A DNA stretch of 64,000 nucleotides from contig NZ_CP024985.1 in NCBI RefSeq assembly GCF_002803845.1, forward strand, positions 2,418,001-2,482,000, written 5' to 3'. Below, one piece after another: positions 36,212 through 64,000 of this stretch. Both the position numbers and the translations under genes were made by a program. Position 1 is the first letter of the stretch. The number at the start of each line of letters is the position of its first letter. Source of the DNA: Streptomyces lavendulae subsp. lavendulae (GTDB taxonomy: Bacteria; Actinomycetota; Actinomycetes; Streptomycetales; Streptomycetaceae). The notes beneath the pieces are model-generated. The model saw only the letters and a program-made list of their open reading frames with translations. It was not told the origin of the DNA and searched no databases.

Positions 36212-37182
36212 GACCGCACCGCCCCACCGGTCGCGTCGGCGAGGGCGCCGTGGCGGATCCACTCCAGGACGGCCATCGCACTGTGCATCTTGTTCTCGGC
36301 CTGGTCGAAGGCGATGCTGGCCGGGCCGTCGAGGACCTCGGCGACGACCTCCTCGCCCCGGTGGGCGGGCAGGTCGTGCATGAAGACGGCCTTCGGAGCG
36401 TGCTTCCACAGGGCGGGGGTCACCTGGAAGGGGGCGAAGCGCTCGCGCCAGTCGGCGTCGGGCTTGGTGGTGCCGGTGGTCTGCCAACGGGTGGTGTAGA
36501 CGACGTCGACGTCGACGGGCAGGCCCTCCATGTGGTGGGTCTCGGTGACGGTGGAGCCGTAGCGGGCGGCCTGGGCCTTTGCGCGTTCCAGGATCTGCTT
36601 CTCGACTCCGTAACCGGCCGGGGTGCGCAGTTCGAGCGCGGTGCCGGGGAATCGGGTGAGGGCCAGGGCCAGGGCCGCCGCGGAGTTGTTGCCCTCGCCG
36701 ACGTACAGGACGCTGAGGCCTTCGACGCGGCCGAAGGTCAGCTGGAGGGTGGTCAGGTCGGTGAGCCCCTGCGTGGGGTGCTCGGCGGCGCTCATCGCGT
36801 TGACCACGGGCAGCCGGCCGCCACCGGTCAGGCCGAGGAGCTCCTCGTCCGTGCCGGCCGTCCGGGCGACGAGCACGTCGAGCATGCGGGCCATGACCCG
36901 GCCGGTGTCCTCGACGGTCTCGCCGGTGTTGACCTGGAGGTCGTCGGGTCCGTACGTGACGATCTGCGCGCCGAGCCGCAGGGCTCCGGCGGAGAAGGCG
37001 GTACGGGTGCGGGTGGAGGTCTTCTTGAAGTAGATGCCGGCCACCCAGCCGGCGAGGGAGCGCTCGGCCGCCCCGCGTCCGGCGGCGAAGTGTGCGCCGC
37101 GGGTGACGATGGAACGCAAGTCCTCGTCGGTGAGGTCGTCGATGGAGAGCAGCCGGCGGGGGGCTGCCGATGCGGTGGTCAT
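36208..37182 (-). CDS. Ornithine-carbamoyltransferase-like enzyme with altered substrate motif
   Basis: A 324-aa aspartate/ornithine carbamoyltransferase-family protein. The carbamoyl-phosphate site is intact: KKTSTRTRTAF (STRTR at residues 56-60) and EHPTQGLTDL (near 135). The amino-acid side is altered: the usual HCLP is HDLPAHRGEE (near 270), and the usual ornithine loop with SMG is replaced by TTRWQTTGTTKPD. It is therefore unlikely to be the housekeeping ArgF. It may carbamoylate another amine, for example a diamino acid, to make a ureido building block for the peptide. It is the first gene after the NRPS and is translationally coupled to the MFS gene. Confidence 0.85.
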   Translation of the reverse strand: MTTASAAPRRLLSIDDLTDEDLRSIVTRGAHFAAGRGAAERSLAGWVAGIYFKKTSTRTRTAFSAGALRLGAQIVTYGPDDLQVNTGETVEDTGRVMARMLDVLVARTAGTDEELLGLTGGGRLPVVNAMSAAEHPTQGLTDLTTLQLTFGRVEGLSVLYVGEGNNSAAALALALTRFPGTALELRTPAGYGVEKQILERAKAQAARYGSTVTETHHMEGLPVDVDVVYTTRWQTTGTTKPDADWRERFAPFQVTPALWKHAPKAVFMHDLPAHRGEEVVAEVLDGPASIAFDQAENKMHSAMAVLEWIRHGALADATGGAVRS

Positions 37183-37233
37183 GGGATGCCGTCCTTAGCT
37201 TCGGGAGGCGGTTGGGAGGGGGGCGGGTGGGGT

Positions 37234-37263
37234 CCGGGCCGGCCCCGGCGGGGGCCGGCCCGG
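37234..37263. terminator. Hairpin between the large NRPS gene and the carbamoyltransferase gene
   Basis: A 13-bp perfect stem (37234-37246 with 37251-37263, loop GGCG) lies in the 87-bp gap between two same-strand genes. It could cut distal operon expression relative to the NRPS, or protect the 3' end of a processed transcript. Confidence 0.55.
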
Positions 37264-37269
37264 CAACGG

Positions 37270-60896
<23,627 letters not shown>

Positions 60897-60900
<4 letters not shown>

Positions 60901-63900
60901 GCGGACTGCTCCTTCGACTGCGAAGAGGTGACGAGCGTGTCGGGGGTGTCGAGGCGGTCGAGTTCGGCCTGGACCTGGGCCTCGACGGCGCGGGCGAGAC
61001 GGGCCACGGTCGGGCCTTCGAAGAGGGCGCGCAGGGGCAGCGCGACCTGGAATTCGTTCTGGATGCCGGAGATCAGGCGGATGCCGAGGATGGAGTTTCC
61101 ACCGCCGGTGAAGAAGTCCTCGTCCATGTCGGGTTCTGTACCGAGGAGTTCGGTCCAGATGGCGGCGATGCGCTCCTCGACGATGTCGCGGGGGCCGGTG
61201 CGCTCCTTCGCCTGGGCAGCCTCGGCCACCGGGTCGGGCAGGGCCGCGCGGTCGAGCTTGCCGTTGGCGGTGAGGGGGATGGCGGTGAGCTCGGTGAAGG
61301 CCGCGGGGACCATGTACTCGGGCAGGGTGCGGGCGCAGTGCGCGGTGAGTTCGGCACTGTCGGGCAGCCGGGCCCCGTCGGCGGGCACGAGGTGGGCGGT
61401 GAGGCCGCGGCCGGCGATCACGACGGCCTCGCGGACGGCGGGGTGGGCGGTGAGGACGGCCTCGATCTCACCGGGTTCGATGCGGTGTCCGCGGATCTTG
61501 ATCTGGTGGTCGATGCGGCCGAGGAACTCGACGGTGCCGTCGGCGAGCTGGCGGGCCAGGTCGCCGCTGCGGTAGAAGCGGTCGCCGGGCGCGCCGTAGG
61601 GGTCGGGCAGGAAGCGTTCGGCGGTCAGTCCGGGACGGGCCGTGTAGCCGCGGGCGACTCCGGTGCCGCCGACGTAGAGTTCGCCGACCGCGCCGAGCGG
61701 TACGGGGCGCAGTTCGCCGTCGAGGACGTACATGGACAGGCCGGGCAGCGGCCGCCCGATCGGGACGGTGCCCTCGACGGGGGCGTCGACGGGGTGGATG
61801 CAGGTGCCGACGGAGCACTCGGTGGGGCCGTACTCGTTGACGAGGCGGCCGGGTCCGAGGAGCTTCAGCCAGCGGGAGGCCGCTTCGCCGGGGAAGGCCT
61901 CGCCGGCGACCAGGACCACTTCGGCGAGGCCGACGGCCTGCTCGTCGGTGAGCTGTTGGGACAGGATGTCCAGGTGCCCGGGTGTCAGCTTGACGAAGCT
62001 GTAGGGGGCGCGTGCGGTCAGGGCCGCGCCGAGGTGGGCGAGGTCCAGGTCGGCGGGCAGCAGGTGGAGGGGCTGTCCGGCGACCAGGGCGGCGTAGAGG
62101 TTGGGGACGACGAGGTCGAACGCGGTCGACGAGAAGAGGGCGGCCCCTCCGGTGCCGCGTGCGGCGAGGTCGCGGGCGGCCCAGGCCACGTGGTTGGCGA
62201 GGCCCCGGTGTTCGACGCGGACGCCCTTGGGGCGGCCGGTGGAGCCGGAGGTGAAGATGACGTAGGCGGTGGCCCGCGGGTCGAGTCGGCGCGGCGGGGG
62301 GCTCGTGGGCAGTGCGCGCAGGAGGTCGTGGTCGCGGTCGACGACGACGAGTTCGCCGGGGAAGACCGGGGCGAGGCGGGCCCCGTGCTCGGCCGAGGTG
62401 ATCAGGACGCCGGCGCCCGCGTCGGCGAGCATCCCGGCGATCCGCTCGGCGGGGTGTTCCGGGTCCAGGGGCAGGTAGCCTCCGCCGGTCTTCCAGGCGG
62501 CGAGGAACGCGGTGATCTGCTCGGTGCCGCGGTCGAGGAGCACGCCGACGACCGACTCGGTGGTGGCGGCGGACGCGCGCAGCCGGTGCGCGAGCTGGTT
62601 GGCGGCGGCGTCGAGGGCCGCGAAGGTGACCTCGCGGGTGCCGGTGAGCGCGATCGCCGTGGGGTTCTCTGCGGCTCGTGCCTCGAAGAGTTCCAGAACG
62701 GTGATGCCGGCCGGTTCGGCGACGGTCCCGCCGGCGCCCTCGTTCCATTCGACGAGGTGGCGGTGGCGTTCCTCGGCGGTGAGCAGGTCGAAGTCGGCCA
62801 GGCGGGTGGACGGGGCCTGGGCGGCCTGCTCGGTCAGGCGCAGCAGCTGGGCGGCGAGCCGCTCGACGGTGGCCGTCTCGAAGAGTGAGGTGGCGAACTC
62901 CAGGACGCCGGCCACGGCCCCGTCGGGGCGGGGCCGCAGGAAGAGGCTGAGGTCGGTCTTGGCGATGCGCCAGGAGTCCGCGAGGCCGGCGAGGTCGCTG
63001 AAGTCGACTCCTGCGGTGGTCAGTTCCGCATCGAGGAGGTCGAAGGCGGCCTGGTAGACGGGGGTGCGGGACGGGTCGCGCCCCTCCTGGACCTCCTCGA
63101 CCAGCCGGTCGAAGGGCAGTTCCTGGTGGGCGAAGGCGCCGAGGGTCACGGCACGGACCCGGTCGAGGGCCTCGGCGAAGGTGAGGTCGCCGCTGAGGTC
63201 GCAGCGCAGCGGAAGCGAGTTGAGGAAGAAGCCGACGAGGTTCTCCGTCTCGGGCCGGGTGCGGCCGACGACGGGGGTGCCCACGACGACGTCGTGTTCG
63301 CCGGTGTGCCGCGCGAGGAGCGTCGCGAAGGCGGTGAGCAAGGTCATGAAGAGGGTCGCGCCGTGTTCCCGGCCCAGTTCGGTCAGCGGCCCGGCCACGG
63401 ATGCGGGGATGGTGAGGGGGACCACGGCACCGTGGTGGTCGCGCTCGGCGGGACGGCGGTGGTCGGTGGGCAGCGCCAGCGGGGTGTGTCCCGTGAGGGC
63501 CTCGCGCCAGTAGGCGAGGTCGTCGGCGAGGCGCTCGTCGGTGAGGCGGGCGCGCTGCCAGGCGGCGTAGTCCACGTAGCCGTGGGTGGCTTCGCGCAGC
63601 CGGGGCTCGAGGCCGGCGGCGAGGCGGTCGTGCAGCTCGGTGAACTCGCGCTCCAGGATCACCGAGGACCAGCCGTCGCAGGCGATGTGGTGGATGGTGA
63701 CGACGAGCAGCGGGGCGCCGTTCTCGAAGCGGACGAGGGCGGCGCGCCACAGCGGGCCGTCGACGAGGTCGAACCCCTGGGCAAAACGGTCTGCGAGCAG
63801 CTCGGCGAGGTCGCGGCGGGCGATGGTGGTCTCGGTGAGCGCTACGGCTGCGGGTGCCGCGATGCGCGGCCCGTTCTCGGCGGCGTCGGCGGGGAACCGG

Positions 63901-64000
63901 GTGCGCAACGCCTCGTGGCGGGTTTCGAGGTGGTCCAGGGCCTGCTGGACGTGTTCGGTGCGGGCGCCCTCGGGCAGGGTGATCAGGAGCGGCGAGACCC
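60897..64000 (-). CDS. Non-ribosomal peptide synthetase, C-A-T end, 5' part beyond the window
   Basis: The visible 1033 codons run in open frame to the right edge, so the gene starts outside. They encode most of a canonical condensation domain (RHEALRTRF near the edge, then HHIACDGWSS, a full HHxxxDG), an adenylation domain (FTSGSTGRPKG; code by eye D-L-P-K-L-A-E-V-G-K, Asn/Asp-like) and a T domain with GGNSILGI. The protein ends about 45 residues after the T domain (TPDTLVTSSQSKEQSA), a possible docking tail for the next protein. Its stop overlaps the start of the seven-module NRPS (ATGA), so it acts just before it. A TTG at 63908 is not the real start, as the C-domain sequence continues upstream of it. 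Confidence 0.93.

Overview
The window is about 64 kb of very GC-rich DNA from an actinomycete, almost certainly a Streptomyces. The evidence is the strong G/C third-position bias, GTG starts, ATGA/GTGA overlaps, two SARP-type regulators, a SepF-like protein, a Pnkp/Hen1 RNA-repair pair, a DmdR/DtxR-type iron box and a large modular NRPS. No tRNA, rRNA, CRISPR array or insertion sequence was recognised.

Left part (1-9.7 kb), mostly housekeeping and accessory genes: 5'-part of pnkp and hen1 (RNA repair), homocysteine S-methyltransferase, an LLM oxidoreductase, small conserved proteins, a MazG-like pyrophosphohydrolase overlapping a P-loop ATPase, a SepF-like protein, a TetR regulator, an iron-box-preceded DUF2470 protein and an MDR oxidoreductase.

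Sulfonate region (9.7-18.3 kb): a minus-strand set, TauD-like dioxygenase - SsuE-like FMN reductase - SsuA (Tat lipoprotein) - SsuB - SsuC - LLM flavin monooxygenase. It faces a plus-strand ROK regulator across a 1.3-kb, extremely GC-rich gap. That gap holds a 29-codon Cys-rich ORF that looks like a sulfur-responsive leader peptide.

Propionate region (18.4-23.4 kb): mutA-mutB-meaB, coenzyme-B12-dependent methylmalonyl-CoA mutase and its GTPase chaperone. It is followed by a divergent asparaginase / Lrp-AsnC pair sharing an operator region rich in inverted repeats.

Biosynthetic gene cluster (about 25.3 kb to beyond the right edge): two SARP regulators (1000 and 611 aa), a secreted repeat peptide, an ABC ATPase with no visible permease, then a minus-strand biosynthetic set. 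In transcription order that set is NRPS-0 (truncated by the window edge), a 7876-aa seven-module NRPS, an ornithine-carbamoyltransferase-like enzyme, an MFS exporter, a SyrP-like Fe/2-oxoglutarate hydroxylase, a type II thioesterase, an Sfp-type phosphopantetheinyl transferase and a small unknown protein. My hand-read specificity codes suggest Asn/Asp-like (NRPS-0), then Thr-like, Gly, Gly, Gly, unknown, small-hydrophobic-like, Asn/Asp-like.

Unusual points of the NRPS: (i) six of its condensation domains carry a HxxxEGWS-type motif in place of HHxxxDG; (ii) chain release seems to be done by a C-terminal penicillin-binding-protein/beta-lactamase-like domain fused in cis; (iii) three Gly-type adenylation domains share an apparently identical 659-bp block with codon use unlike the rest; (iv) a strong ribosome-binding site and in-frame GTG lie between modules 3 and 4, followed by a docking-like segment, as if two genes had fused.
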